A stretch of 64,000 nt of DNA from Tubiluchus corallicola (Eukaryota; Priapulida; Priapulimorpha; Priapulimorphida; Tubiluchidae): positions 34,011 through 98,010 of the forward strand of contig JAQGDQ010000507.1 of NCBI GenBank assembly GCA_030141605.1. Reading direction: 5' to 3'. Below are positions 34,650 to 49,600 of this stretch, piece after piece. The position numbers and the translations under genes were made by a program. Position 1 is the stretch's first letter. Every line of letters starts with the position of its first letter. The notes under the pieces were generated by a model, which worked only from the letters and a program-made list of their open reading frames with translations, made no database searches and had not been told where the DNA came from.

Positions 34650-37600
34650 GTGAAATTCCTGTAACTAACATTTTTCGGCAGTTTCTATGTAGACAGATTA
34701 CATAATAATTACCATACCTTTGATTACAATGTAAGTGCTTATTATACAACGAAGAATTTTAAAGTATGTCCCGAAAAACTTTCCCTAAAAAGTCGTGATA
34801 CTCAGCATGAGCTTACCTGTTTGAAGCAGCTGGACTAGAATACAATTAATATTAGCAGTATTGCATGTTCCCGCAGTTCTGCTGAAAGTCTGATTGAAAG
34901 TATGAATAGACCAGCAAGTTTTTCTTTCCTATTTTTTCTTGGAGGTTGCCCAAGATTTAAGTGACGTAGTTGTAGATGCAATCAATCTCTAGATTACACT
35001 TAGAATACCAGCAGTTATAACTTACTACATATGTATAGTCAATTGTAAACTGTATTTTCTGTTGAAATAATCGTACTGGAATGAGTGGGACTGATCAACT
35101 GTTTGCCTAGGACATTGTAATGTCTTAAAATGCCCCTGGCCATGGATGCTGTTAGCATGGGCCTTTAAATTTATAAACTTTATACAGCATTATTGCTAAT
35201 GTAAGCTCTGTATGCAAATAAGGCAACAACTTATAAATGATACAAAATTTCAAGACAAAGTTTCTAAACTATATTTATTTAGAGTGTTTCCTTGTGCTTT
35301 AAAAAAGTTAGGTTCAAGAGATTCTGATCAGTTTTAATAATAACGTCCCTTTTTCACATTTTTGATGAATAAATTGGCTACAAGTTACAAAAAAACACAT
35401 TAAATCAAAACTACATCATCATCTATTAATCACCAGTTATATTCTCAACATCACAATGCCCGAAAGTTGTTTGTTCAAGTTGTTGCATTCAATGTTGAAC
35501 TGTTAAATTTGATTTTTCTGTGAAGTAAAAAATTCAAATCAATTAAAAATGTTTATTAATATTGTCTGACGCCCGATGTATTAAAAAGAATGAGACGCAA
35601 GCAAAAATGACTAACTATTAGTGAATGTCAATTAGGGAAATTGCTATTATGCTTTTTATGCTCCACAATAGCACAATTATGAAAAATTAAATTTTTTTTA
35701 AATCAAAATAAGTGATTTTTGAGTATTTTCTTTTTTTAGGTTTTATGTTAAAAATCACAAAATACTATAAACTTGTATTATTTTGAATTCAATTTCCTGT
35801 TGCATGATGATTACATATTATTTTATAGCTAGATTCAAAATTCTGAGTATTTGACACATTTTTTATCCTTATTACATCTTGAGATGCATTTGAGTAGCTA
35901 TTCCTACTTAACTAGTTTTTGTATATGAAATCCTATAAAAGACAATCAAGGAATTGCGGAAAAGTTTAATGTGGCCCGGCTAGTCAGATAATTTGCACAC
36001 CCCTGTTGTAGTGTCACAGTCATGTTACAAAATAATTGATCATTATGGCAATATTAACTCAGTTTCGTGTCATTGTAGCTCTGGAACATCTGGCTCGTTT
36101 TGATGTGGTAAAACAAATGTGAAATTATTTAAACATTATTTCTATTTTGTGTAGAGAAGAGACCCAACAGCAGTAATTGTAGAAAACAGAAGGTGTCGTG
36201 ATGTAGTTTTCTTGCTGCTGTTATTAGTAGTTATTGGTGGGAGTGTAAGTATTATTTACACATTCAATAAATGCTGCGGTTAATTAAGATTTTGCATACA
36301 GTGTTTCCTCGCTTATTCACGGGTGACTAGTTCCAGGCCCACCCGCGATAAGCCCACCCGCGAAGTAGGGATGCTATACTTATTTTCCTAGTTATACACT
36401 ATTTTAAGTCTTTATAAATCCATCAATCAGTCAATCGTTTGTTGTGTACAATCTCACTTCGGCAAGCAGCATCTCAAGCGGGCGCAAGTACTACATATCA
36501 TTTTTAGTGTGTATTCATCCGCCGAATAAATACACTATAGTCTGTAAATGGTAATTTTTTTAGGTTTTATAATATTCTTTTAATGTTAGAATTAACATTT
36601 TTAATATATTTTTATACATTTTGTGATTTTTAATGCAGAATTCGTCAAATCTATACAATACTCTACAATACGTACTACACATGTCCAAAAATACTTTAGA
36701 CGGAGTACCGCAAAAACCCTCGAAACAGCGAAAATACTGCGATAAATATTTTACATTAATATTTTTGAAAAAACCCGCGAAACAGTGAGTCCACAATAAA
36801 CAAACCACGAAGTAGCGAGGGAACATTGTACTTGCTGTTCCGTCTCAGCTCACTTCTGCGGACAGAAATTTTTTCTTTCTAACCATTGATATCTTGTGGT
36901 ATGGTATAGTTACTTAGCTGTCCGCTATATCTATTTGTTTCCAGGGTTATGGAGTCGGAGTCGTGGAGTCGGCAGTAAATTTACTGCTAAAAGAGTCGGA
37001 GTCAACGTTGTTAAAACTTAGGGTTTTGTAGTCGGAGCTGGGACTTGGGAGTACACTTTTTGTTAGAGGAATCGGTGTTAGAGAGAGAAACTGAAACTCC
37101 AGTTACTTTTAACTTTTAACGCATTTATGCATAACATCCCATTTTGGGACACTCGTATTGGTGTCTATGCAGTTAGACCTGCTTTTAGAGCATAAGAAGT
37201 AGTGATGAAATGCCAATGTACCTAAATATTGAGAGTACTACAAACTATTACTTAAAGCCAGGAGTCGAAATTGGAATCAGGAGTTGAGGCTCCTAAAATT
37301 TTAGGAGTCAGAGTCAGGAATTTAATGTATCGACTCCACGGTCCTTTTTGTTTCTGTATTTTAGGTGTGAACATCTCCTGTCAGAATGCTAATTGGAATC
37401 AAACCGAATTCCAAGATTTCTAAACTGAATCGAATTCAAATAAATTTTGCAATCATAAATAAAAAGCGGTCTAGCAAAGGTCATGCATATTGTTTGATCT
37501 TGCTCTGCAGTAAAAACATAAATACTGTTTAAAAATTGTGTGCAGAAGTCGCAGCAGAATTGCGTGCAGTTTCAAACATTTTAATCGCAATGTTATCTGA

Positions 37601-40600
37601 CTTCACGTTTTTTTCACGTGTGCGTGGCAGCAGTACAAGGGCACAGCCATTTTTTCATGTTGTTGCCCAACTGGCTGTCATTTTTGTTAATTTCTCCATG
37701 AGTTCTCGGTTCGCTGTACTTGTTTGTGAACTTTCTCTATTGCCACCACCGATGTCAGTAGAATCCACTGATGGTTTCCCATTAATTAAGGCAAGTGATG
37801 TTGTTGCCTGTCCTTGACAGGAGGAAGAAAAAAAATGTACAAAAATTATATACCAACAATCGGTGCTATATCAATATCCATGTAATGGATAAGTAGGTTG
37901 TGGGGCATATAACAATGCCATTATAACTCAAGGTAGCAAGGTAAGTAGGGCCTCGAAACCAACCGAAAACTTGATATGTGTGGTTTACGCCTTATAATAT
38001 TTTTATAGACTAAACTTTGGCATATTTTCTACACCACCCTGTACTGATATCTGGATTCCTATTACAGGTAAGTGAAATAATGCTCTTCCGTGTTTTCGCA
38101 GGGGTATGTTGGTCATTTTTGCATTGTAAAAGGAGATCCTTTCCGCATTATCAATGGATATGATAGTTGGGGAAACACTTGCGGACGTAATAATACACCC
38201 ATACCTGGAGCCCCATACTCTGGATTAGATCTGAGAGAATATAAGTATGTTAACAGAGTACTTTAGACAGTGTGTCTCAACCACTTATTATGTATATGTT
38301 CTCTTCTGAAGTATGTATATAGTACAGCAGCTAGTATATTGGTGTGGTTTATAATTGATTTTTAAGACAATCTTATATGTTTTTGATGAGCTTTTTGATT
38401 GAAGTACATGATCTCATAAAACATGTGTCTATACTCTTACAAACGAACATTGCAGAGGAATATTGGCCAAGCCAAATCGTGGGCATTTTTTGTACATCGG
38501 TGCAATGTTTGTTGCCAACTGTAATTTATTTTAAACACTAATGACATAATCTAAAAACTTCACAGCTATACTTAGTTAATGAAACATTTTATTGCGAAGC
38601 AGCCAGTTGTTTTCTTACCCAAATTGTGTAAAGAGTTTGTTAACACAGGCATCGTGTCTCATAGACGTCATGTCTCATAGACATCGTGTCTTATATTATT
38701 TAATACGGTTCTAATTCATAAACAGAAATTGAACAGTATACATTGATACCAAAAGTACCCCCCTACTGTTGTGGGTACATTTTCTTACCCAAATTGTGTA
38801 AAGAGTTTGTTAACATAGATATTGTGTCTTATACCAAAAGTATCAACCTACTGTCATTGGTACAGGTGGGGCTGTTGGATTGTGAGCTACAAGGAGGAAA
38901 TCTTAGACCTGCTCTGTCATGCTGACCTGATAGCTTAGGTGATAGAGCGTGGGAGTACTCAGGTTCAAATCCCAACTAGTCCAGCGTCTCCTTTCTCCTA
39001 CTCAATACCCGCAATGGGTGGTAAAAATTGGTAAAGTAAACCACAAGGATTTATAAAATTCTGGCACTCACATTCATAATTAATTAATGAAATTGAACAA
39101 TGTTTTATTCATTTCAGGTTTGTTTTCTACTTTGACCTGAACTGGTTTGTGGAAATTCTGAGTACTGAGACAATTTCGATTTGTATGAAGGCTTGTCCAG
39201 ATGGCATTGATTCGACTGATTGTCCGTCTTATCCTAATATTACATTTAATTTTACAAAAGATGATTGTAATGCCATCTCTGTAGCTCAGTAAGTTCTTAT
39301 ATACTTTTTTATCATGCTCACGGTATTTGGCATGGAAACTTTGTGCCACTCGCACAGCTTGCAATCTTGACAGTTATGAATGGAGATGAAAGAAATTGGC
39401 TTCAAACGCAAAATTCTCCAAAATTCCTTGCAGACATCTCGCGAGTTTGCATTTTGTATTTATCGATCAAGGGTATGTTCTTAGATCATCCTACTTTCCA
39501 CTCTGTCTTTTAGGATAGCTCCAGCTTGGATCAGTATGTCTGGCGAAGTTAAGATCCGGGCTGATTTATCCAGGGTGATTCAGTCTGATAAATCTCGAGA
39601 TTGTCGTCTGTACACATAAGGCTTCTACATTAAATAATCAGTGCACATCTCTATTGATTAAGCAATACTTCACTGTAATAAATTGTTCGGTACTATTACT
39701 CGTTCTTTTGTTTCTCCCTATCTAAAAGGTCATGTTACACTCGGCGCAGCTTCATGTACGCATAATGCGTGAAGCGTATTAAGATCCGTACACATACATG
39801 TGTGTGAGGTTGTAGAGGCGATGATAATCATGATAATAAATCAGAGGCGAATATTTACTTGTAACACAATAACAAACATTTATAGTTCAGTATACTGTGT
39901 TCCCTCACTTATCGCGAGTGTTCCTTTCCAGGCCCACCCACGATAAGTGAATTTCCGCGAAGTAGGGACACTATACTTATTTTAGTAGTTATACATTATT
40001 TTAAGTCTTTATAAACCCTCCCCGCACTCTTATACATAACAGTGAAAGAAAACAAATTGCACGGTACCTGAGCCATTCAGCGACTGGGATACAGAGCAGC
40101 ATTCTCTGGTTGGTCGATTTCCATCAATCGACCAATCGTGTGTTGTGTACAATCTCACGTTGGCAAGTAGCGTCTCAAGCGGGTGCAAGTACTACGTTTC
40201 GTTTTTGGTGTGTATTCATCCACCTGTACAAAAATGCTTTAGACGGAGTTCCGCAAAAACCCGCGAAACAGCGAAAATATGGCGATAAATATTTTACATT
40301 AATATTTTTGAAAACCCGCGAAACAGCGAGTTCGCGATAAACAAACTGCGAAGTAGCGAGGGAACACTGTAGTATAGTATTTATAAATTTACTGACAGCA
40401 AGTCACAATATAGATAACATATATTAGCATGAGATTAGGGCCCCGGGCAATTGCCCAGCATGCCCATTTAAGATGGCCCTGCTTGCGTGTGTGTGTGTGT
40501 GTGTTTTGCTTTGTTTTAGTCTTATATAATATTTTATATTTATTTATTTACAAAAATGTCAGTTATTTTTTTCAGTTCTCCTGTAGCATTCCGATGCGTT

Positions 40601-43600
40601 CCAGATAATGTAATTGAAATACAGCAGAATATCACCGATTTTTTCATTAACAGTGGTAGAGTCCAGGTATGTCAGAATTTCATTTCATTTTCTTACACGT
40701 TATCACAACTGTTTGTGGTTTAGTATCTGTTATCAATAAACAAAGGAGTATTATTAGCTTTCACTCAAAATTTGTAGCACAATCACGGGGAATTCTAAAG
40801 TTAGGGGGAACAAGCACAGAAAAAAGTCTCCGCGACACATAGCAAACAATTTTTAACACATTGATTATTATAAGAGTGCTATGGCTTCAATTGTGCCAAC
40901 ACTCCCCTCTGTCACTTTGGTTATATCCTACTTGTGACGTAGGCATTACTACTTAACTGTTAGCCTCTGCTTGGGCTTCCCTGTTGTAAGCCAACTGTAA
41001 CATTACCACCTTAAGCTGATGCTATGAAACTTCTTTACTGTTTTTAATAAAATACTTTATTTTGCCTTTATCTGTGCAGTTTTGATGTTTCCTGTTAGTG
41101 ACTTTACACTATACATTTTAATTTTGTGTTTAAAATCGAAACACAAGAATAATACAGTTTCAAAGAAAGTACATAGTTGTTATTTTCCATTTAATATCAG
41201 AACACAATAAAAAGTTTTACAGTAAGCTCATAAATCTCAAAACATAATAAAAACATGCGTGTTATTTAATTATTTTAATTTTTAATGTGAGGGTATATGT
41301 GGATAACAAGCTGACATCTAGCCAACATAATGATGAAACCATCAAGAAAGCAAGAAAGAGGCTTTGGTTAATTATGAGAACTTTCAGTTTCCTAGCTATC
41401 CCAATGTTTCTTATTTTATACAAAACATTTGTCCATCCTATCCTTGACTACGGAGATGTCATATGGAATCCATCTAGACTGAATGCAATAAGAAAGGTGG
41501 AATCTGTCCAACGTAGAGCTACAAAATTAGTTCCTGCCATGAGTCATCTGACGTATTCAGAACGGATGAGGAATTTAAAACTCCCCTCATTGAGATTTCG
41601 AAGGAAGAGAGGTGTTTTGATCCTGATGTTTCGTATCAAGAACAATCTACTAAATTACAACCTGTTCGTTATTTTGCTGATGAATAATCTACGAGGTACT
41701 GGATGTAAAGTTATTAAGCCCAGATGCAGAAACAGGAATAAGTTTATGTTCAGGACTGTCAATGATTGGGAATCATTAAAGACAAAGGTATGGTAATGCT
41801 TCACACTTTAAGACACAACTGGATCAGTATTGGAAAGACCATCCTGATGTTTCACGACCCATTTCAGCCTGAATGGACCTTATCGACGGAGAATTAAAGA
41901 CTCCCACCTGACTATACACCACAGTGGCATAGTATTAACAGTTACAGTATTTAACCAGATCCACAACGATATGTATATAATTAAGTATTGCAACCATGGG
42001 CAAAAAGCTATTAGCTTCGCCCTGATAATTGAAGGTAATCGAAAGAAGGTAAATGAAAATAAAGAATTAAAAAAATTGTTAATAAGGCACCAATTTTGAA
42101 AAATGTGCTCGTCGGAGTGGTTGTTCCCCTTGCTTCCCTTATTAGCTACACCACTGATGTTACTAATGGTGTTATGTCACCTCCAGAGTTGTTTATGTAA
42201 ATACTGATGTGGTACTTATCTGAAAAATTATGACCCATCCCTTTAAATAATGCAGTGCTATAAATTTTCCCGGCACTGGAAATGTTCTTATGCAAGACAT
42301 AAATTTGCCTTGAATTTGTTAATTTTATTTAAAAGACACTGTAATTTAAGTTTCGTGTGGTTTTCTCAAAATATGCAAAAGTTAGATTGTCCGTTTCCCA
42401 ATAATTAGTAATCTGAAGTGTTTTGAACCTGATTAACGTGCTCAGTAGGGATTATTTTCTACTTAGGCGGATGAATATAAGTCATGGAGAACGAGGATGA
42501 AGTTGCGTTTTTTGCTTAGATTAACCTTTCTGTTATAATTATGAAAGTTGTACCATCACTTTGTTTGTCTAGTAATTTTAATAAACAATATTAGAAGGAG
42601 AGATAAACAACCACATGTTTTTTCAATCAAATGAACATTGTAACAGACTGCAAATGATAATAATATTTTTTACCATCCAAATGAGACATAATTATAGGCT
42701 GTAGCTGAGTCAGTTGCTACTACATCAGCTGACTCACACAGTAAATCAGCTAGCTCGGCTGAAGTTGAGTCAGTTGTTACTACACCAGCTGACTCACACA
42801 CTGACACCAGCTACTACATCAGCTGACTCACAGTAAATCAGCGAGCTCGGCTGCAGCTGTGTCAGTTGCTACTACATCAGCTGACTCGCACAGTAAATCA
42901 GCTAACTCGGCTGAAGCTGAGTCAGTTGCTAATACATCAGCTGACTCACGCAGTAAATCTGCTAACTCGGCTGCAGCTGTGTCAGTTGCTACTACATCAG
43001 CTGACTCGCACAGTAAATCAGCTAGCTCGGCTGAAGCTGAGTCAGTTGCTAATACATCAGCTGACTCACGCAGTAAATCTGCTAACTCAGCTGAAGCTGA
43101 GTCAGTTACTACTACATCAGCAAACTCACACAGTAAATCAACTAGCTAGGCTGAAGCTGAGGCAGTTGCTACTACATCAGCTGACTCACGCAGTAAATCA
43201 GCTAGCTCGGTTAAAGTTGACTGACTTTTCACTTGAGTTGGCTTTAAAGAAAAAATTAGCTAAGTCAGCCAAAGCTACGTATTTTTGTTAACTAAACAAA
43301 TAATAATTTGTTAGTTAACTGTTGAATTATGGAGAAATTTTTTTAAAATAATTCATGTTGCTTACACACAGAAAAAAGCTAATGCACAAATTCGAATAAT
43401 GCATTAGAAACCAATGTTTTATTATTATAAAAGAGCATTGGATTTATTGCAAATATAATTTAAATTCAGCTTTTGACAAGACTTATCTTGATACTGACTA
43501 TCAAAACAGCAACATGATCCCATACGTGTGGCTTGCATTGCCTATTTGTGTATTTAATTTTAAATTGACCAGCTTTCTCGTTGAAAAATTTCTAAAGTTT

Positions 43601-46600
43601 AATATCTCTGCCAGCACACGCACAATGTGACCGCGAATCCGCAATGTGTTTGCCGTATTTCAACAAGTGATTTACATCATCATCATCATCATACGCCCGT
43701 TACGTCTATTGTAGACATTGGGCAGGCAGAATTCTAAAATAAAAGAAATCTGCCTTCAGACAGATAAACGCATCAGTAATTCAGCAAAAAAACTAGACAC
43801 TGCTACGCCAGTGGCTTGTCAGCACCACTTCCGACACACTGTATCACGTGATTATCGCAAGAGTGAAAATCTTCGCAGCCGGCAAAAATATTGGCTAGCT
43901 GGACTCCCATCCCTGAGGGGCTGACACTAGTCAAACTCAACTGACTAAATCTGGTTTTCTTATCAGCTATGTCGACTGTAGAAATAAACCGGCTGTAGCT
44001 CAACTGAAACAGCGCTGCGATGTCTTGTATTTACAGCGGCTATGAAAAGTATGAAAAAGTATTCAATTATTTTTCAGCTGTTTTTCTTCCCTTCCGTAAT
44101 TAGTCTTGTTCGGCAATATAGTAGAAAAACAAGTTTGATATCGTTTCGATGTTGATGTGATGATGTTGAACATAATCTTAAATTATTGCACTTTATTTTT
44201 TAGGAATTTGTGCAAGATGTTGCTAGTTCACTTCAGTTATTGCAAATATTGAGCGTGATTTCAATAGGTAAAATTATTGACATTATACACATTTATGATA
44301 GAAAAATGGCCTCTCACATATTTCAAATATTAGGTTCTCTTTTGTCAACCAGCATGTAGAACACGAGGTAGATTCCTGGCAAGTTTTTTAAATTTGTCTT
44401 TTGAGTTCAGTGCGTATCACCAGCATCGTTACAGTATATCAAAATTTCACATAATGCACTAAAAATTGACAAGTTGATCGGGTGTAATTAATGCTACATC
44501 GCATTAATTGCTTTCGGAAAGTAAAGGCTAATGCACATGGGCAGAAAAAAGCAGGAAACACAAATTAAATACCGAAATACGGCTAATATTACATGCACTT
44601 GTGCTAGAGAAATACAAAAACAGAAGATGTCGTTTCAAAAAACAAAAACAAGCCATAGTTTTTACATAAGTTTTTAACAGATTCTGAAGAATCATGACTT
44701 TATGACTTACGTCATTATGACTTTCTCTGTAAAAGGTTTCAACATCAATAATTTTTTACAGCATTGGTAATCGTGGCTATTTTTCTACTGCGGTACTTCT
44801 CTGGAGTAATAGTATGGGTGATCATATATGGATTCATGGCACTGTGTTTTGCAGGCACAGGGTATTTATGGTATGCCTTATTTTCATCATATTATCAGAC
44901 ACATTTTATCAGACACATTAATCTCACGATCATTTCAAACAGAAAAAACTTTTTTAAGCCTCTGAATGCAAAACTTCCTTCTTATAGCAACTCTTGTATT
45001 GTATTTTTTACAAGTAATATATTCTACAAGTGTGATATACATACACAATATTTATGGGATTCTTGTCCATCAAATATGCCTTCTTGACCATCATTCTTGT
45101 GCATCTCTACCAATACTTCTGCCTGCAATAGTTACTTAATTTTTGGTTAGATTTATGTAATCTATTAATGTATCTATCTATCTTATATGATTACATATCT
45201 ATCTATTTATGTAATTAATTTATCTAATTAATGTAATTAGATTTTTGCGCCTTTTAATGCATTACAATTAAAAGAAAAAATAATCTACGTTTTCTACTGT
45301 TTCTGCACTAGATAGATAATGCCATTTTTTGCCATTAAAATACAGTCAACCACGGATATAAGGTACACCTCCGGACCAGAAAAAATTGTCCCTTATCCGA
45401 TGTGCCTTATAGCCAAAGTTGAGTAAAACTGAGGGTGTATCTGGACTTGTGAGCTCATCTGGTAGCCTAATACTTAATGAACTTTTCGTTGCAATGTATG
45501 TAATATACCGATTTAATGCAAACACATCCTATCGGCTTGAACTGAACACAAAAATCGATGTTTATTCAAACTCACCCCAATTACAAGCCATTACAGCCGC
45601 AAGACCCTACCTTAGTCCAAGGGAATACAGTCGGGCCCTCGCGGGGTCTCGGCATATGCTTTTTAGGATATAAAAAATATTTGATCATAGGGTCCCTTAT
45701 ATGCGAGGTAATTTACCTGGGTTTGTATTACGCGGGACATGAAGATATGTCCCTTATACCGAAAGTCCCTTATATCCAAGTACCTTTTATACGAACATTT
45801 TTATAAGGAAAAACGTTACAAAAAATCGGGACCGGTGTCAGTGGTCTCTTATAAGCGAATACCTTATACCCGAGGTTGACTGTATGTACAATTGACAAGC
45901 AATTGAATATACAATGTAACAAGCAATGTGGCAGCTTACCAGTCAGTCATTTCATCATGACTAGATTGGCAATAGCGTCGTTCTAATTTACAACATTATC
46001 GCAATTAAACAAAATGTGGCTACTAAAAATACAATTATTACATACTAAACATGTTCTTTCTTCTTTTGTTAGCCCTCCCTCCTTCCTGGTTTTCTCTTAA
46101 AGGAAGACTGGACGATTGTTTAGACTCAATCTCATTTTAATTTACTGTCCAAAATATACATTCGCTTGCCTATAAAAGTGTACAATTGTTCCTTATATTT
46201 GAATAATTGGCTCAGAAAGTTAATTAATGGCAACCGAACACAGTTATTGCTTACGACAGAAACTAAGCACAGTTTGTGCAATGGCAGGCGTCTACCCTTG
46301 CACGTCAAGCACATTTGCAAGTGTAACAGTACTGTTTAAACGCATGATGTCACGAGAAATGGGCTGTACGTCATATGACGTCAGAAACTAACACTGCAGT
46401 TCATGATCATGCTTATCACGGTACCGCCTTCTATTTGTCGGCTACGCGAATATGAGGAAAAGGCGCTGCTGCCAATCTTAGTAGATTCACTGAGCCACGT
46501 GTAGCTTTGAAAGTTTAATAAAATTTGAGTATCCGAGGTAATTATTATTTAATCTAAGCTTTGATTTGGAAAAAAAAGCTATTGTAGTTTTCAATGTTTT

Positions 46601-49600
46601 AGAGAATTCTTTATTCTGAACTAATCATGCACAGTCGTTAATAATTTTTGTATATTCAATATCTTACTAATGCAGATACGTCATTACACACATTTGTAAC
46701 TTGCATGCAATGAATTTTCAATGATAATTTTTGGTGGCAACTTTCTGGAAAAAAAATAAGAAAAAATTCTTTTTTGTCTTCACTTGTCACAGAAACAAAA
46801 CCTACAAGCGCACGAGTGTCATTTGATTGCATTTCAGTAATTATATGGTACCTGCTACCAACAAAAGTTCAGCAGAGTTGTTCAAATATGTCTTTTTCTT
46901 GTAAAATAAGCAGTCCAGTTAGCAATGTATCGTTGCATTGCCAGTTAACTAGCATACTTATATTACAGTCAAACGCCTTTATACTGCCTACTTTGGGACT
47001 GCTGAAAAATTGCCGTTATAGCAAGTTTGACGTCACATCATATGCGTTAACACATACATGTCTGTGCAAATATAGACGTTTTATTTTGCTAAAAATTTGG
47101 GCATCAAGGGATGTTGCCAAGGGGTGGGGGCGTTATAATGAAGTTTGGTTGTCCTTATTTAGTAGCATAGCAATGTCATCAGATAGTAAAAACAATCATC
47201 TTTTAGCTTTTAACCTGCTAAGTTGTTAAGAATGTGGCTTTTTTGGGTAAGGTGGGGCAGCATTATGCGGCATGGCAACGGAGGCAGAGCTGGCAGTCTG
47301 CCAAGACGGCACTTCTTAGACAATGAACTTTGGTTAAGGACACTGAAAACGTTTATTCCGTTGGAACAGAGAAAGATACTATACTTCAATTTTCACTTTT
47401 CCACATACATGCCAACACGTTTGTGGAATGTTTGTGCTGTTGAAAATTATGTTCAGTTGTGATATCGTCACTATTTGGGCTTGCCTGCCATTCATTAAGT
47501 TTTTAATTTATTACTTAATTTTTAGAAATGCTTTGGCATTATTATGTGAATTAAAATATACACTTCTTACCATACTTCAAATGGGGTACGATATGAAAAA
47601 TCATCCTGGTTTGCTTTAATTAATTGTGCGTTTGCTTTATTATATTGTCCCAGGTATCGCGTTGATCTGGCAAAGAAGAAGGTGAGTTCTGATCACTCAC
47701 CAGTAGTGGAAGATGAAGCACGGAGTTGGAAAATAGGAGCAAGCTTTGCTACCTTTGCCCTTGTCGTCATATTTCTCATATTTCTTGTTATGAGAACCAG
47801 AATTGGACTGGTATGAACAATAGAACATTTATCGTGAACAGTGGCAGCTTGTGTATAGGTACTGTGGAACTGCAGCACCCCCTATTTTCACTCAATAGTA
47901 TCGATAATATTCAATATAATAAGTATTTTCTTTAATTCTTGCTTTATACTTGTATGATCCAGAGCACGTGAGGGTAATACTGTTTACTTCACAACCCAGC
48001 ACAGTGTGCTCCAACAATGCTGTGTTTGGCTGTTGTGCGCATGCGACCATGTGCACATGTCTGAGCCCAGGTAGAGAAAGTACTCTCGCTCACACAGTTC
48101 GTTGTCAGTTGTCACGTGCTTACCGCGAATGGATCAAGTATAACCTGCGACAATTTAGGCTACTAGTAAGCAAGAAATATTTTTTTTGTTTTAGATTTCA
48201 TCATCTTCATGTATAAACTTTCGAATGTTTGTTTCTTTAAAATTACAATTACAATGACAACATTAAAATTACATATGTTTGTTTAATTTTACACAGTATT
48301 AAAGCAATGGCCAAAATTTTTGTGAATCAGCACCCCCAGTAATTTTAGCTACCAGCTGCCACTGCTCACGAAGCAAACAAATGTTGAAGTTGGCTAACCC
48401 AGTGTTTTTCAACCAGTGTGCTGCGGCACACTGATGTGCCGTGAAAGATCATCAGGTGTGCCGTGGGAAATTATCTAATATCACCTAATTAACCATTGTC
48501 GGGTGTCTGTGCTGTAATAAACTGTGGCCGATAATGTAAAACTCTTTTATTTCAGTGGCTGGCAGCAGAGAGCGATAAATGCCTGTAAAGTCAGTAGAGT
48601 TAGTGTTTATGTACAGCATCATTACTTGAAATATACTTGACTCTCAAAACACTGCGGGATTGAATGATAAACAAGAGAATTATCGCTGTTGTATGTTTGC
48701 TTAGTAAATTCGTATACAGTTTACTTTGAGCACATAACTGGTTTAGATATACCATAGTTTAAGTTTGCTATATATACAAATGTAAATTTGTTGCGGGCAA
48801 TCAACCGCAGACAGCTTCATTAATATAGTAAGTTTTCAGGCTTCTTTAGAACTATCAATCGACTTGATCAGGCGTAATTGTAGGGCCAAAGAATTCCACA
48901 ATTTGGAGGCAGGAGACGTGAACGATTATGTGACTAGCCTGCTACGTGAGACTTCAAGATTTCACCACTTGAAAATCACTGGGCTAACCAATTAATTCAC
49001 ATTTTTATTTTAAATTAATGAAATCGAATACAGTAAGTTTTTGCTTAATGATGCTAATGCATTACAGCAAAATCTATTGTTAAATTATTCAAATCCACGG
49101 AAGAAGTTACAGGTAAAAAAGTCACAGGAAAAAGAAAAATCTTCCTGACCCGAATTCTAACACTAATCTCACAGGAAAAAGAAAAGTATTCCTGACACAA
49201 ATCCTAACACTAATCTCACAGGAAAAAGAAAAGTATTCCTGACACGAATCCTAACACTAATCTCACAGGAAAAAGAAAAGTATTCCTGACACAAATCCTA
49301 ACACTAATCTCACAGGAAAAAGAAAAGTATTCCTGACACAAATCCTAACACTAATCTCACAGGAAAAAGAAAAATATTCCTGACACGAATTCTAACACTA
49401 ATCTCACAGGAAAAAGAAAAGTATTCCTGACACGAATCCTAACACTAATCTCACAGGAAAAAGAAAAGTATTCCTGACACGAATTCTAACACTAATCTCA
49501 CAGGAAAAAGAAAAATATTCCTGACACGAATCCTAACACTAATCTCACAGGAAAAAGAAAAGTATTCCTGACACGAATCCTAACACTAATCCCAACTCCT

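Noticed and set aside
43677-43740. Functional element at the CAT microsatellite
   Set aside because: It looks like the edge of an old dispersed repeat, but I could not find a second copy or defined ends in the window.
44871-45087. Extension of exon 7 to the stop at 45085-45087
   Set aside because: Family similarity ends at the GTATGC donor at 44871, and exon 8 continues it in phase.
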